Shown here in pieces: positions 49,060 to 59,331 of a stretch of DNA of 64,000 nt. Made by a program: the position numbers and the translations under genes. The notes beneath the pieces are model-generated. The model saw only the letters and a program-made list of their open reading frames with translations, did no database searches and was not told the DNA's origin. Each line of letters opens with the position of its first letter. Positions within the stretch are counted from its first letter, which is position 1. This DNA comes from Streptomyces violaceorubidus (GTDB lineage: Bacteria > Actinomycetota > Actinomycetes > Streptomycetales > Streptomycetaceae). Where the stretch lies: assembly GCF_000717995.1 (NCBI RefSeq), contig NZ_JODM01000032.1:12841-76840 (forward strand), written 5' to 3'.

Positions 49060-49494
49060 TCAGCCGATGTCGGCGCCGTACACGCGCTCGACCGCGATGG
49101 TGAGCAGCACCCGGCGGTCGGAGACCATCGTCGAGCGGTACTCGTCCCAGTCCGGATGCTCCCCGGCCGCGGCGCGGTAGTACTCCACCAGCGCCTCGAC
49201 CTCCGGCCCGTGCGGGTCGCTTCCCGGCCCGGTGAGGGTGGCGACGCCCTCGGCGGTGGCCCAGGACCGGCCGTCCGGGGCGGTCACCTCCAGCGTGGCC
49301 CGCGGGTCGCGGCGCAGGTTCGCCGTCTTGGCGAGGCCCTCGCGGGTGGACACGCGGATGACGCCCGCGTCCGGGTCGTAGGCGGGCATGACGGGGGAGA
49401 GCTGCGGGCGGCCGTCCGACTTGATCGTCGCCAGTACGCCGAGCCGGCTCTCGGCCAGCAGGGCGCGGGGGTCGAAGCCAGGAGTGGTGGTCAT
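49060..49494 (-). CDS. PPOX-class F420/FMN-dependent oxidoreductase
   Basis: 144 residues from ATG 49494 (GAGGA upstream). The split-barrel flavin-binding fold is indicated by LLAESRLGVLATIKSDGRPQ, LSPVMPAYDPD, RRDPRATLEV and VALTIAVERVYG-like C-terminal strands. Proteins of this family reduce substrates with F420 or FMN. No partner gene is adjacent, so the substrate is unknown. Confidence 0.85.
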   Translation of the reverse strand: MTTTPGFDPRALLAESRLGVLATIKSDGRPQLSPVMPAYDPDAGVIRVSTREGLAKTANLRRDPRATLEVTAPDGRSWATAEGVATLTGPGSDPHGPEVEALVEYYRAAAGEHPDWDEYRSTMVSDRRVLLTIAVERVYGADIG

Positions 49495-49580
49495 GGTCCG
49501 ATCCTCACCCTCCGCCCCGCCTCCTGTCCCGCGAACCGTCCGCCGAACGCGCCGCGCGGGGCCGGGCCGGGCGCTCTCGA

Positions 49581-50486
49581 TCAGGGGACCGCGGGGCCGC
49601 CCAGGTAGTCGCCCGACTCGTCGTAGGGCCAGGCGTTGGCCACGCACCCCTTGAGGCCCTTGATCTGCTGCATCATCGCCGGAGCGGGCCGGCCCGCTCC
49701 CGGGCAGGTCTCGTGGCCGTGGCCGATGCGGTGGCCGACCTCGTGGTTGACGATCAGAGCCCGGTACTCGTGGATCGGGCCGTCGAACTCCGGCGAGCCC
49801 AGCACCCAGCGCTTGAGGTTCACCACGACGTCCGTGCCGACGCTGCAGTTGACCTCGCCCCGGGTGAGCAGCCCCGCGGCGCCGCAGATCTCGTCGACGG
49901 TGCCCGGCGTGGCGATCTTCACCACGAAGTCGTACGAACCGCTGCTGACCAGCCGGAAGGAGTCGGTCCCGTCCCGGGTCCAGCCGCGGTGGTCGGCGAG
50001 CACCTCGGAGATCTCGTCGGCGGCGGCGCTCGGCCGGACGTCGATGCCGTCCTCGACGAGGACCTTGTAGCGGCGCACATGGCTGCCGGTGCCCACGGTC
50101 GTGCCGTCGGCCCGCGCGGTGACGAAGGTGCCGGGCCCGGTCGCCGGAATGGCGATGGTGCTGGGGGAGGGCGGGGCCGAGGGCGACGGGGAGGCCTTCG
50201 GGGACGCCGACGCCGAAGGGGAGCCGGAGGGCGAGGGGGAGGGCCCGCGGGTGGAGGCGTCCAGGGCGTCCGTGACGTCGGCCGCCTGGTCGTCGGTCAC
50301 CGGTGGCCGGGTCTCCCGCCAGTACGCCACGGCGGCACCCGCGGTGAGCAGGACGGCCCCGAGGGCGAGGCAGGCCATGAGCACGCGGGCGGGCCCCCGG
50401 CGTCTGCGTCTGCGGGAGCGGGAGGTGTCCCCGGCGCCGTCCGGCCCGGTTCTTCGGCCGGCCCGGCGGGCGGTGGTTCGGCCCAC
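49581..50486 (-). CDS. DUF3152 protein, metzincin-like metalloprotease fold
   Basis: 301 residues from GTG 50486 (GAGAGGA upstream). A basic N-terminus with one membrane helix (VLMACLALGAVLLTAGAAVA) is followed by a Ser/Pro-rich linker. The outer DUF3152 domain has the zinc motif NHEVGHRIGHGHETC, an HExxHxxGHxxH-like arrangement. This suggests a surface or secreted metalloprotease; activity is not proven for the family as far as I know. It lies directly after the whiE operon terminator and is transcribed in the same direction. Confidence 0.8.
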   Translation of the reverse strand: MGRTTARRAGRRTGPDGAGDTSRSRRRRRRGPARVLMACLALGAVLLTAGAAVAYWRETRPPVTDDQAADVTDALDASTRGPSPSPSGSPSASASPKASPSPSAPPSPSTIAIPATGPGTFVTARADGTTVGTGSHVRRYKVLVEDGIDVRPSAAADEISEVLADHRGWTRDGTDSFRLVSSGSYDFVVKIATPGTVDEICGAAGLLTRGEVNCSVGTDVVVNLKRWVLGSPEFDGPIHEYRALIVNHEVGHRIGHGHETCPGAGRPAPAMMQQIKGLKGCVANAWPYDESGDYLGGPAVP

Positions 50487-50674
50487 GGTGTGCGTCCTCT
50501 CTGCTGGTGGGTGGGGCGCGCACAGCGGACTCCGATGTGCTGTTGTACCCCCAAGATCCAAGCGGACGGACGTGCGAAAACATCACGGTTTCCGAAGTGT
50601 CCCTTCTCACGCGGACACCGGACGCGTGCGGGCAACCGTTCGACGCCCCGGAACGTCTTCGCCCAGAACGTGCC

Positions 50675-50712
50675 CGTCGGGGTCACCCGGCGGAGACCGG
50701 GTGACCCCGACG
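50675..50712 (-). terminator. Hairpin terminator at the end of the whiE operon
   Basis: CGTCGGGGTCACCCGG (50675-50690) pairs perfectly over 16 bp with 50697-50712 around a six-base loop. It lies 21 bases past the ORFVII stop. Confidence 0.85.
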
Positions 50713-50732
50713 TGTGCGGGGACGGGGCGCCG

Positions 50733-51068
50733 TCAGCCGGCGGGGGTCCGCTCCCAGCGGTAGAAGCAGCGCGCCATCGCGTCCTTCGGACCGCGCCAGG
50801 TCGCCGGGTCGTACGCCGAGACGTACGGCTCCAGCCGCTCGCTGACCTGGCGGAACTCCGGGTGCCCGGTCAGCCTGCCGATGGTGGGGGCCGGGTCCTC
50901 GTCGCTCTCGATGAGGTGCAGGTACACGCCGTCACCGAACTCGAAGAGGCTGCGCCGGTTGACGCCCACCAGGTGCGGCAGTTCGCCGCTGTCGGACTCC
51001 GCGAACACCTTCGCGATGTCCGGTGCCGCGCCGGGTGCCATCCGGGCGACGATCAGTGTGTGGTGCAT
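50733..51068 (-). CDS. whiE-ORFVII: WhiE ORFVII, TcmI-type polyketide cyclase
   Basis: 111 residues from ATG 51068. It starts MHHTLIVARMAPGAAPDIAK and contains LPHLVGVNRRSLFEFGDGVY and ending WERTPAG, typical of TcmI/ferredoxin-like cyclases. These close later rings of type II polyketides. It is the last gene of the minus-strand spore-pigment operon. Confidence 0.9.
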   Translation of the reverse strand: MHHTLIVARMAPGAAPDIAKVFAESDSGELPHLVGVNRRSLFEFGDGVYLHLIESDEDPAPTIGRLTGHPEFRQVSERLEPYVSAYDPATWRGPKDAMARCFYRWERTPAG

Positions 51069-51100
51069 GGGGTGCTGCCCTTCGCCGAGGTCCGTGGGTG

Positions 51101-51851
<751 letters not shown>

Positions 51852-51903
51852 GGGTGTCCTCCTTGACTCGGGTGGGTCGGCCACGGGGTGTCCTCCGTGG
51901 CTG

Positions 51904-51938
51904 TCGGTCGTCGGTCGTCGGTCGTCGGTCGTCGTTCG
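51904..51938. repeat. 7-bp tandem repeat between CLF and ACP genes
   Basis: TCGGTCG occurs four times in a row (51904-51931) followed by a one-mismatch copy TCGTTCG (51932-51938). It is intergenic, inside the whiE operon. Confidence 0.9.
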
Positions 51939-51957
51939 GCGGTCCGCGGGTCCTCGG

Positions 51958-53232
51958 TCAGCGGCCCTCGGCCGGCACGGCGCCCCGTCGCAGGACGAGG
52001 GCCGAGTTGGATCCCATGAGCCCGCGGGCGAGGACCAGGGCGGTGCGCGGCTCGGCGGGGCGGGCCCGACCGGTCACCAGGTCCAGGTCGTGGCACACGT
52101 CGAAGACGTGCGGGGTGGGCGGGATCAGCCCGTGCTCCATCGCGAGCACCGCCGTCGCCACGTCCAGCACCGGCGCCGCGCAGTACGCCCGCCCGGTCCC
52201 GGTCTTGGGCGCGGTGACCGGCACCCGCGCGGCGTGCGGGCCCAGCGCGTCGGCCAGGGCCAGCGCCTCGGCCCGGTCGGCCTCCGGGACCCCGAGGGCG
52301 TCCGCGAAGACCACGTCGACGTCGTCGGGCCGGCAGCCCGCCTCCGCCAGGGCGCCCGCGATCGCGCGGGCCAGCCCCTCCCGGGACTCCTCCCAGCGGC
52401 CGGGCCCGGTGAAGGTCGCCGCGTGCCCGGCCACCGTCGCCCGCACGTCCGCGCCGCGCTCCCGGGCCGCCGTCTCCTCCTCCACGAGGAGTACGGCACC
52501 GCCCTCGGCCGGCGCGAACCCGCAGGCCGCGTCGGTGAACGGGCGGTAGGCGCGGTCGGGCTCGGCGGCCCGGCTCAGCTCGGGGTAGCCCAGCTGGCAG
52601 ACGATCGAGTACGGGGCCAGCGGCGCCTCCGTCGCACCGCAGACCACCGTGTCGGTGCCGCCCCGCACGGCCAGGGCCGCGTGCGCCAGGGCGTCCAGGC
52701 CGCCCGCCTCGTCGGCGGCCACGACCCCGCAGGGACCCTTGAAGTCGTTGCGGATGGAGACCTGGCCGGTGCTGGCCGCGTAGAACCACGCGATCGACTG
52801 GTACGGGCCGACGTGGCGCGAGCCCTGGCCCCACAGGTTCTGGAGCTCCCGCTGACCGAACTCGCCGCCGCCGGAGCCCGCCGCGGTGACCACGCCGACC
52901 GAGTACGGCGAGTCGACGTCGGCCCGGCCGAACCGGGCATCGGCCAGCGCGTGCTGGGTGGCGGCCAGCGCGAAGTGCGTGAACCGGTCGGTCTGGACCA
53001 GGAAGCGGTCCTCGACCGTCTCGGCCGCGTCGAAGCCGTGCACCTGGCCCGCGACCCGCAGCGGCAGGTCCGCGCAGCCCTCCCGGGTGACGGGCCCGAG
53101 GCTGCTGGTGCCGTCGGCGACCGCCTTCCAGTGCGCCTCGACACCGGTGCCGTGCGGCGACACCACGCCGAGGCCGGTGACGACCGCGCGCCGGTTCCCA
53201 CCGGCGCCGCCGGTCCGTTGTGGTCCGCTCAT
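51958..53232 (-). CDS. whiE-ORFIV: WhiE ORFIV, ketosynthase beta / chain length factor
   Basis: 424 residues from ATG 53232, overlapping the KS-alpha stop (ATGA). It has the ketosynthase fold ([13 protein letters not shown]) but no active-site cysteine: the equivalent region reads [15 protein letters not shown], with Glu where most CLFs have Gln and KS-alpha has Cys. It pairs with KS-alpha and sets polyketide length (about 24 carbons for whiE pigment, from published work). Sequence and operon position support the call. Confidence 0.94.
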   Translation of the reverse strand: MSGPQRTGGAGGNRRAVVTGLGVVSPHGTGVEAHWKAVADGTSSLGPVTREGCADLPLRVAGQVHGFDAAETVEDRFLVQTDRFTHFALAATQHALADARFGRADVDSPYSVGVVTAAGSGGGEFGQRELQNLWGQGSRHVGPYQSIAWFYAASTGQVSIRNDFKGPCGVVAADEAGGLDALAHAALAVRGGTDTVVCGATEAPLAPYSIVCQLGYPELSRAAEPDRAYRPFTDAACGFAPAEGGAVLLVEEETAARERGADVRATVAGHAATFTGPGRWEESREGLARAIAGALAEAGCRPDDVDVVFADALGVPEADRAEALALADALGPHAARVPVTAPKTGTGRAYCAAPVLDVATAVLAMEHGLIPPTPHVFDVCHDLDLVTGRARPAEPRTALVLARGLMGSNSALVLRRGAVPAEGR

Positions 53233-54500
53233 CGCAGCCCTCCTTCACTGCCGCTCAGCACGACCGCGGACTGGAAGCCGCCGAAGCCGCTGCCCACCGA
53301 CAGCACGTGCCGCAGGGTCCGCTCGCGTGCCTCGCGCGGCACGTAGTCCAGGTCGCACTCGGGGTCGGGGGTGGTGTAGTTGGCCGTCGGCGGCACCACC
53401 TGGTGGGCCATCGCCAGCACGCACGCGGCCAGTTCGATGGAGCCGATCGCGCCGAGCGAGTGGCCCACCATGGACTTGATGGAGCTCATCGGCGTCGCGT
53501 AGGCGTGCTCGCCCAGCGAGCGCTTGACGGCCGCGGTCTCGTGCCGGTCGTTCTGCTGGGTGCCGGAGCCGTGCGCGTTGACGTAGTCGATCGCGGAGCC
53601 GTCGAGGCGGGCCATGCCCAGCGCCGTGTCGATGGCCCGCGCCATCTCCAGGCCCTCCTTGGTGAGCCCGGTCATGTGGTAGGCGTTGCCGAAGGTGGCG
53701 TAGCCGGATATCTCGCAGTACACCTCCGCGCCCCGGGCCCGCGCGTGCTCCAGGTCCTCCAGGACCAGCACCGCCGCGCCCTCGCCCATCACGAAGCCGT
53801 TGCGGTCGGCGTCGAAGGGGCGGGAGGCGTGCGCGGGGTCGTCGTTGTTCGGCGAGGTCGCCTTGATGGCGTCGAAGCAGGCCATGGTGATCGGCGATAT
53901 CGGGGAGTCCGCCGCACCCGCCAGGCACACGTCGACGCGCCCCTCGGCGACCGCGTGGTAGGCGTACCCGACCGCGTCGAGGCCGGACGTGCACCCGGTG
54001 GAGACCGTCTGCACCGGCCCGCGCACCCCGAACTCCTCGGCGACCGCGGAGGACAGGGTGGCGGGGGTGAAGGCGCGCTCCAGGTGCGGCTCGGCCCGCC
54101 GGTCGTCGACGTCCCAGCGCGTGCCGCGCTCGCTGACCAGCACGTAGTCGTGCTCCAGCCGGGTGGTGCCGCCGACCGCCGTGCCGAGCGTGGCACCGGC
54201 CCGCCAGGGGTCCTCGCGGTCCATGTCGAGGTTGGCGTCCCGGACCGCCTCCGAGGCGGCCACCAGCGCGAACTGCACGTACCTGTCGCAGCGCTGGGCG
54301 GTGGCGAGGCCGAGCCCGTGGTCGGACGGGTCGAAGTCGCACTCGGCGGCGATCTGCGAGCGCAGCCCGGCCGGGTCGAACAGGGAGATCCGGCGCGTCG
54401 CCGTACGGCCCTCGGACAGCAGCCCCCAGAACTGGGGCACGCCGATCCCGCCCGGGGCGACGACGCCTATGCCCGTGACGGCGACCCGGCGCCGGGTCAT
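53229..54500 (-). CDS. whiE-ORFIII: WhiE ORFIII, ketosynthase alpha
   Basis: 423 residues from ATG 54500, overlapping the cupin stop (ATGA). Active-site Cys lies in [15 protein letters not shown]; the catalytic histidines lie in [12 protein letters not shown] and [12 protein letters not shown]. It condenses malonyl units with the CLF subunit into the pigment backbone. Both ends overlap neighbouring genes, which keeps subunit synthesis balanced. Confidence 0.96.
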   Translation of the reverse strand: MTRRRVAVTGIGVVAPGGIGVPQFWGLLSEGRTATRRISLFDPAGLRSQIAAECDFDPSDHGLGLATAQRCDRYVQFALVAASEAVRDANLDMDREDPWRAGATLGTAVGGTTRLEHDYVLVSERGTRWDVDDRRAEPHLERAFTPATLSSAVAEEFGVRGPVQTVSTGCTSGLDAVGYAYHAVAEGRVDVCLAGAADSPISPITMACFDAIKATSPNNDDPAHASRPFDADRNGFVMGEGAAVLVLEDLEHARARGAEVYCEISGYATFGNAYHMTGLTKEGLEMARAIDTALGMARLDGSAIDYVNAHGSGTQQNDRHETAAVKRSLGEHAYATPMSSIKSMVGHSLGAIGSIELAACVLAMAHQVVPPTANYTTPDPECDLDYVPREARERTLRHVLSVGSGFGGFQSAVVLSGSEGGLR

Positions 54501-54967
54501 GACACCACCTCGGCCGCCGCGGCGGGCCGCTCGTGCCCGGCGTGACCCGCGTGCGCCCCGTCGCACGGGAGCGCGTTGCCCTCGGCGTCCTCGGTGTCGA
54601 CGTGGCCCAGCTCCGGGCGCGGGGCCAGCGGCCCCAGGTGGAACACGAGCCGCGCCTCGACGTCCCCCGCGTTGCGGAAGCGGTGGCGCATGTCCTGCGG
54701 GATGAGCAGCCCCTGGCCGGTGGCGAGCGAGTGCGGCACCCCGTCCAGGTCCACTTCGAGGGCGCCCTCCGTGACGTACACGAACTCCTCGGAGTACGGG
54801 TGGTAGTGCTCCGCGATGCGGTCGCCGGGCTGCACGATGGCCACGCCCATGAAGCCGCTGGTCGACCCGGCGGTGGTGGGCGTGAGAAGCGCGCGGAGGT
54901 CTCCGCCGCGGCGGCGGTTCGGCGCGATGTCGCCGAGCGAGACGATGCGTACCTGCTGGTCTGTCAT
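54497..54967 (-). CDS. whiE-ORFII: WhiE ORFII, cupin protein
   Basis: 156 residues from ATG 54967. Cupin motif 1 is [16 protein letters not shown] and motif 2 [14 protein letters not shown], so a metal-binding beta-barrel is expected. WhiE ORFII-type cupins occur in nearly all spore-pigment clusters; a late cyclase or oxygenase role has been proposed. A His/Gly-rich tail ([10 protein letters not shown]) ends the protein. Confidence 0.92.
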   Translation of the reverse strand: MTDQQVRIVSLGDIAPNRRRGGDLRALLTPTTAGSTSGFMGVAIVQPGDRIAEHYHPYSEEFVYVTEGALEVDLDGVPHSLATGQGLLIPQDMRHRFRNAGDVEARLVFHLGPLAPRPELGHVDTEDAEGNALPCDGAHAGHAGHERPAAAAEVVS

Positions 54968-55104
54968 GTCGTTCACTCCGGGGTGACGGGCGGAAGGGGA
55001 AGAAGCGGGGAGCAGGGGAAGCGGGTGAAGCGGGCGGGTTCGCGCGGACCGGCGGTCGGGCACGCCGTCGGGCCCGGCCGGCCGCGCCTCGCGCGGGGCG
55101 TGGT

Positions 55105-56307
55105 TCAGGAACCGGCCGAACGCCGGTCGGTCAGGGGGGTCATCCGGATCCGGGCCAGCAGCCGGGCCGCCGTGGCGGCCTCGCCCGGCGACCCGTCGAC
55201 GCCGACCGCGGCGGTCTCCAGCAGCCGCTCGGCGGCCTCGGCACCCTCCAACCCGTGCAGGCCCAGGACGGCGGCGGGCGCGGCCTCGGGGTCGCCGTCG
55301 ACGTCGACGAGCCGTACGACGAGGTCGTCGCGGTGGAAGACGGTGGCCGCGAGCACCGGGCTGCCCGGGTCCTGTGCGGCGGACGCGTCCCGGCGGGCCA
55401 GCAGCCGGGCCAGCTCCCCGCCGGCGCCCGCGCGTACCGGGTACAGCAGCGCGAGCCGCTCGACGCGCGCGCCGGCCCGGCCGGGAGCGTCCGCGTGGTG
55501 GACGGCCGGCATGGCGGCCCGGGTGAAGAAGCGCCGGGCCGAGTTCGGGTCGGAGAGGTCCCGGTCCTGCTCCAGGAACGGGTTCAGGGCCTCCTCCACG
55601 GCCCGCACCCCGGGCTGGCGCGCCACGTGCCGCAGCGCCGTCTGCAGGTCGCCGCGCACCTCCACGGCCCGCACGATCCGGTTGCCGGACATGAACAGCG
55701 AGGTGCGCAGCAGCCGCGTGGAGCCGTCCACATGGGCGTCGGGCGACACGTACTCGGACAGCAGCCGGGCGGTCTCGGCCTCGGTGCCGGGCCGTACCGT
55801 GAAGGTCAGGGCGTGGCGTACGACGTTGCCCCCGATCCGGGGCGCGGAGCGCGGCTCACCGGGTGCGGGCCGGGCGCCGTCGGTCTCCCGCAGGACGCTG
55901 TAGCGCAGCGAGTGGGTGTCGCGGACGCAGGTCTGCAGCGGCTCCACGGTGTCCAGGTGCTCGTCGCTGTTGACCCAGGCCAGGAAGGGCGCGGCACTCT
56001 CCCACTCGCTGGTCAGCAGCCACTGGGTCGGGTTCTCCAGGGACTGGCACAGCTGGTCGCTGACGTGTCCCGGAACGGCGGCGACCCGGTCGCGGATGCG
56101 CTCGTAGGCGTCCAGGAACTCCTGCTGCATTCCGTCGTGGACGTCCAGCATCAGGACGACCCGCACGCGGGATCCGTCGAACGCGGATATCGACACGCCA
56201 CCCGCGTCCGACGCCACGGCGGGCGACGCCGCCGTGCCCGACGCCGCCGTGGCATCCGTCGCGTGCGTGCTCGGGGCATCCGTCGCTACGACGGGAAAGA
56301 CCGTCAT
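55105..56307 (-). CDS. whiE-ORFI: WhiE ORFI, ABM-domain monooxygenase-like protein
   Basis: 400 residues from ATG 56307 (GAGG upstream). After an Ala/Thr/Asp-rich N-terminus it has an antibiotic-biosynthesis-monooxygenase-type domain ([40 protein letters not shown]) and further ferredoxin-like repeats ([20 protein letters not shown]). It is the first gene of the whiE operon. Its role in pigment maturation or retention in the spore is not settled. Confidence 0.9.
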   Translation of the reverse strand: MTVFPVVATDAPSTHATDATAASGTAASPAVASDAGGVSISAFDGSRVRVVLMLDVHDGMQQEFLDAYERIRDRVAAVPGHVSDQLCQSLENPTQWLLTSEWESAAPFLAWVNSDEHLDTVEPLQTCVRDTHSLRYSVLRETDGARPAPGEPRSAPRIGGNVVRHALTFTVRPGTEAETARLLSEYVSPDAHVDGSTRLLRTSLFMSGNRIVRAVEVRGDLQTALRHVARQPGVRAVEEALNPFLEQDRDLSDPNSARRFFTRAAMPAVHHADAPGRAGARVERLALLYPVRAGAGGELARLLARRDASAAQDPGSPVLAATVFHRDDLVVRLVDVDGDPEAAPAAVLGLHGLEGAEAAERLLETAAVGVDGSPGEAATAARLLARIRMTPLTDRRSAGS

Positions 56308-56530
56308 CCGGCCCACCTCTTCTCCGGGAACTTCCTCGTGGACTGGGGCGATCGTCGGCGGCGCCCGCCGGGCGGGCGGGGTGCGACGGTCGCGTAAGCA
56401 CGATCGTGGGCCGTGCCCGCGAGGTCCGCGAACCAGGAGGGTTAAGCGGGTGAAGCCTGCGCCGCCGCGGGCCCCGACGGGCCGTACGGGGCATGCATGA
56501 AGGCCCCGGCGCACCCCTGTCGGAGCCCAC

Positions 56531-56570
56531 TCGCACGTCTGGCGCACGTCAGTCGCACACCTGTCGCACA
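56531..56570 (+). promoter_or_regulatory. Four 11-bp-spaced direct repeats before whiE ORFVIII
   Basis: TCGCACG, GCGCACG, TCGCACA and TCGCACA start at 56531, 56542, 56553 and 56564, exactly 11 bases apart with four-base spacers. The last copy ends four bases before the AGGAGG-like ribosome binding site of ORFVIII. One-turn phasing of heptamers is typical of SARP/OmpR-type binding sites; which regulator binds is unknown. Confidence 0.5.
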
Positions 56571-56585
56571 ACGGAGGACGAAACC

Positions 56586-58349
56586 ATGAACGAAAGAGCC
56601 GACCGGTCCGGCGGCGCCGCCCCCGGGGGCGACCGGACCCACCGCGTCCCGGTCCTCGTCGTCGGCGGCTCCCTGGTGGGCCTGTCGACGTCGCTGTTCC
56701 TGGGCCGGCTGGGGGTCCGCCACACCCTGGTGGAGCGCCACGCCGGCACCTCCATCCACCCCCGGGGCCGTGGCAACAACGTCCGCACGATGGAGATCTT
56801 CCGGGTGGCGGGCGCCGAGCCGGACATCCGCCGGGCCGCCGCCACCCTCGCCGACAACCACGGCATCCTCCAGGCGCCCACGCTGGCCGGGGACGCGGGG
56901 GAGTGGCTGTTCAAGCAGATCGACCCGGGCGGCGGACTGGCCCGCTTCAGCCCCAGCTCCTGGTGCCTGTGCAGCCAGAACGACCTGGAGCCCGAACTCC
57001 TCACCCACGCCGTCAACCTCGGCGGCGACCTGCGCTTCGGCACCGAACTGCTCTCCTTCGAGACCGACACCGAAGGCGTCACGGCCATCGTGAAGAGCCG
57101 GGAGACCGGCGAGCACACCACCATCCGCGCGGACTACCTGGTCGCCGCCGACGGCCCCCGCAGCCCCGTCCGCGAGCAGCTCGGCATCGGCCAGAGCGGG
57201 CCCGGCGACCTCTTCCACAACGTCAGCATCACCTTCCGCTCCCGCCGCCTCGCCGACGTCGTGGGCGACCGCCGGTTCATCGTCTGCTACCTGACGGACG
57301 AGAACGCCGACGGCGCCCTCCTGCCCGTCGACAACCGTGAGAACTGGGTCTTCCACGCCCCCTGGCACCCCGAACAGGGCGAAACCGTCGAGGACTTCAC
57401 CGAAGAGCGCTGCGCCGCCCACATCCGCCGCGCGATCGGCGACCCGGACCTGGACGTCGAGATCACCGGCAAGGCCCCCTGGCACGCCGCCCAGCGCGTC
57501 GCCCGCAGCTACCGCTCCGGCCGCGTCCTGCTGGCCGGCGACTCGGCCCACGAGATGTCCCCCACCGGCGCCTTCGGCTCCAACACCGGCATCCAGGACG
57601 CCCACAACCTCGCCTGGAAACTGGCCGCGGTCCTGGAGGGCTGGGCCGGCGAGGGACTCCTGGACACCTACGACACCGAACGCCGCCCGGTCGCGGAGGC
57701 CACCAGCGCCCGCGCCGCCCACCGCTCCGTCGAGCACAGCCACCCGGGCTTCGCGCCGCCGCCCGTCATGGGGGGCGGGGGACCCGGCGCAGGCACCGCG
57801 CCCGCTGCCGCCGGGGGAGCTCCCGGGCCGGGCGGTCCGGGCGGCCCGCCCCGCGGCAAGGGCGGCCCGCAGCGCGGCATCCTCAACGTCGCCCTCGGCT
57901 ACCGCTACCCCCGGGGCGCGGTGGTCGGCGCCGACCCGGCGACCCCGGTGGTCCCGGAGGGCCTCGACCTCACCGGCGCGCCCGGCAGCCGGGCCCCCCA
58001 CCTCTGGCTCCGCCGGGGCGAGGAGCGCCTGTCCACCCTCGACCTGTACGAGGACTCCCTCGTCCTGCTCAGCGACGCCGCCCAGCCCACCGGCTGGCAC
58101 GAGGCGGCCGCCGAGGTGGCCGCCGGCCTGCGGGTCCCGCTGCACTCCTACCGCGTGGGCGGGACGCCCGGCGCCGACCTGGTCCCGGACGACGAGGAGA
58201 CCGACTGGGCGCGCGCCCACGGGGTGACCCGCGGCGGCGCGGTCCTGGTCCGCCCCGACGGCTTCGTGGCCTGGCGCTCCCCGGGACCGGCCCCGGACCC
58301 GGCGGCGATGCTGCGCCAGGTGGTGGGGACGGTACTGGCCCGCACCTGA
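56586..58349 (+). CDS. whiE-ORFVIII: WhiE ORFVIII, FAD-dependent aromatic hydroxylase
   Basis: 587 residues from ATG 56586 (GGAGGA upstream). FAD-binding motifs: VLVVGGSLVGLSTSLFLGRL, the DG motif LVAADGPRSPVREQLG and the GD motif VLLAGDSAHEMSPTGAFG. A thioredoxin-like C-terminal domain ends the protein, as in aromatic polyketide hydroxylases. A Gly/Pro-rich insert lies at about 400-420. It hydroxylates the pigment polyketide. In S. coelicolor the divergent ORFVIII promoter is reported to depend on sigma-F. Confidence 0.94.
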   Translation: MNERADRSGGAAPGGDRTHRVPVLVVGGSLVGLSTSLFLGRLGVRHTLVERHAGTSIHPRGRGNNVRTMEIFRVAGAEPDIRRAAATLADNHGILQAPTLAGDAGEWLFKQIDPGGGLARFSPSSWCLCSQNDLEPELLTHAVNLGGDLRFGTELLSFETDTEGVTAIVKSRETGEHTTIRADYLVAADGPRSPVREQLGIGQSGPGDLFHNVSITFRSRRLADVVGDRRFIVCYLTDENADGALLPVDNRENWVFHAPWHPEQGETVEDFTEERCAAHIRRAIGDPDLDVEITGKAPWHAAQRVARSYRSGRVLLAGDSAHEMSPTGAFGSNTGIQDAHNLAWKLAAVLEGWAGEGLLDTYDTERRPVAEATSARAAHRSVEHSHPGFAPPPVMGGGGPGAGTAPAAAGGAPGPGGPGGPPRGKGGPQRGILNVALGYRYPRGAVVGADPATPVVPEGLDLTGAPGSRAPHLWLRRGEERLSTLDLYEDSLVLLSDAAQPTGWHEAAAEVAAGLRVPLHSYRVGGTPGADLVPDDEETDWARAHGVTRGGAVLVRPDGFVAWRSPGPAPDPAAMLRQVVGTVLART

Positions 58350-58386
58350 GACGAACCGCCCCGCAACGGACGCCGGGGCACGCGCG

Positions 58387-58424
58387 GGGTGCGCCCGGCC
58401 GCGGTGCGGAAGCCGGGCGCACCC
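58387..58424. terminator. Bidirectional hairpin between whiE ORFVIII and the ABC permease
   Basis: GGGTGCGCCCGGC (58387-58399) pairs perfectly with GCCGGGCGCACCC (58412-58424) around a 12-base loop, between converging genes. It marks the border of the whiE and NRPS regions. Confidence 0.8.
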
Positions 58425-58463
58425 GCCCGGCGGTACGGGGCCGGAGCACCGCCCCGGCGACGG

Positions 58464-59315
58464 TCACTCGTTGGGCGGCCGCCGGAAGGTGCGGACGGCG
58501 ACACACACCGCCACGACCAGCAGCACGGCGCTGGTGGCCAGCGCGCCCGGCACGCTCCAGCCCGGATCCCAGCCCAGCGCCAGCTTGCGGGAACCGTCCA
58601 CGGCGTAGGTGATGGGGTTGAGCCGGGCCACCATCCGCAGCCACTCCGGCAGGACGTTCAGCGGCACGAACGCACTGGAGGCGAACATCAGCGGGAACAT
58701 CACCAGGACCGCGATGCTGGACATCAGCTCCACACTGCGCAGCCACGCCGCGAACGCGATGAACCCCCAGATCAGCGCCCAGATCACCACCAGGGTGAGC
58801 AGCAGCGCCGCCGCCGTGCCCAGCACCCCGCCCGCCGGCCGGAAGTCCAGCATCACGCAGGCCACGACGAGCAGCACGGCCAGCTCGGTGGTGACCCGCA
58901 CGAGGTCGGCCAGCGAACGGGCCGCCAGGACCAGCGGGAGCCTGGTCGGCAGCACCCTGAAGCGGGCCACCATGCCGTTGTCCATGTCCCGGACCAGCCC
59001 CACCCCGGCGCCCTGCGCGGAACCGATGCCCGTGGTGACCAGCAGCGCCGGAACCACGTAGTCGATGTAGCGCACCCCGTGCGGGAAGTCCGAGGGGTCG
59101 GCCATGGTGCCGAAGACCTCGCTCAGCAGCAACAGCATGATGATCGGCTGCACCAGGCTGAACAGGGCCAGCCGCCGGTCGCCGTACATGGACTGGATCT
59201 GCCGGGCGGTCAGGATGCCGAGCTGCGTCATGGCCCCGGCTCCCCGCCAGCCGACGCCGGTCGGCGGACCGGCCGTCTCTGCCGGGTGCTCCAGGCGCTG
59301 CTCCTGGATGGCCAA
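58464..59315 (-). CDS. DrrB-like ABC transporter permease
   Basis: 283 residues from TTG 59315, chosen because GAAGGAG lies six bases upstream; ATG 59342 overlaps the ATPase gene. Six membrane helices are visible, from LFSLVQPIIMLLLLSEVF to ALATSAVLLVVAVCVAV, with the ABC-2 family region between them (LNVLPEWLRMVARLNPITYA). DrrB-type permeases export drugs or lipopeptides. It ends the operon NRPS-mbtH-ATPase-permease, so export of, or immunity to, the peptide is likely. Confidence 0.9.
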   Translation of the reverse strand: MAIQEQRLEHPAETAGPPTGVGWRGAGAMTQLGILTARQIQSMYGDRRLALFSLVQPIIMLLLLSEVFGTMADPSDFPHGVRYIDYVVPALLVTTGIGSAQGAGVGLVRDMDNGMVARFRVLPTRLPLVLAARSLADLVRVTTELAVLLVVACVMLDFRPAGGVLGTAAALLLTLVVIWALIWGFIAFAAWLRSVELMSSIAVLVMFPLMFASSAFVPLNVLPEWLRMVARLNPITYAVDGSRKLALGWDPGWSVPGALATSAVLLVVAVCVAVRTFRRPPNE

Positions 59316-59331
59316 CGGGACTCCTTCGAGG

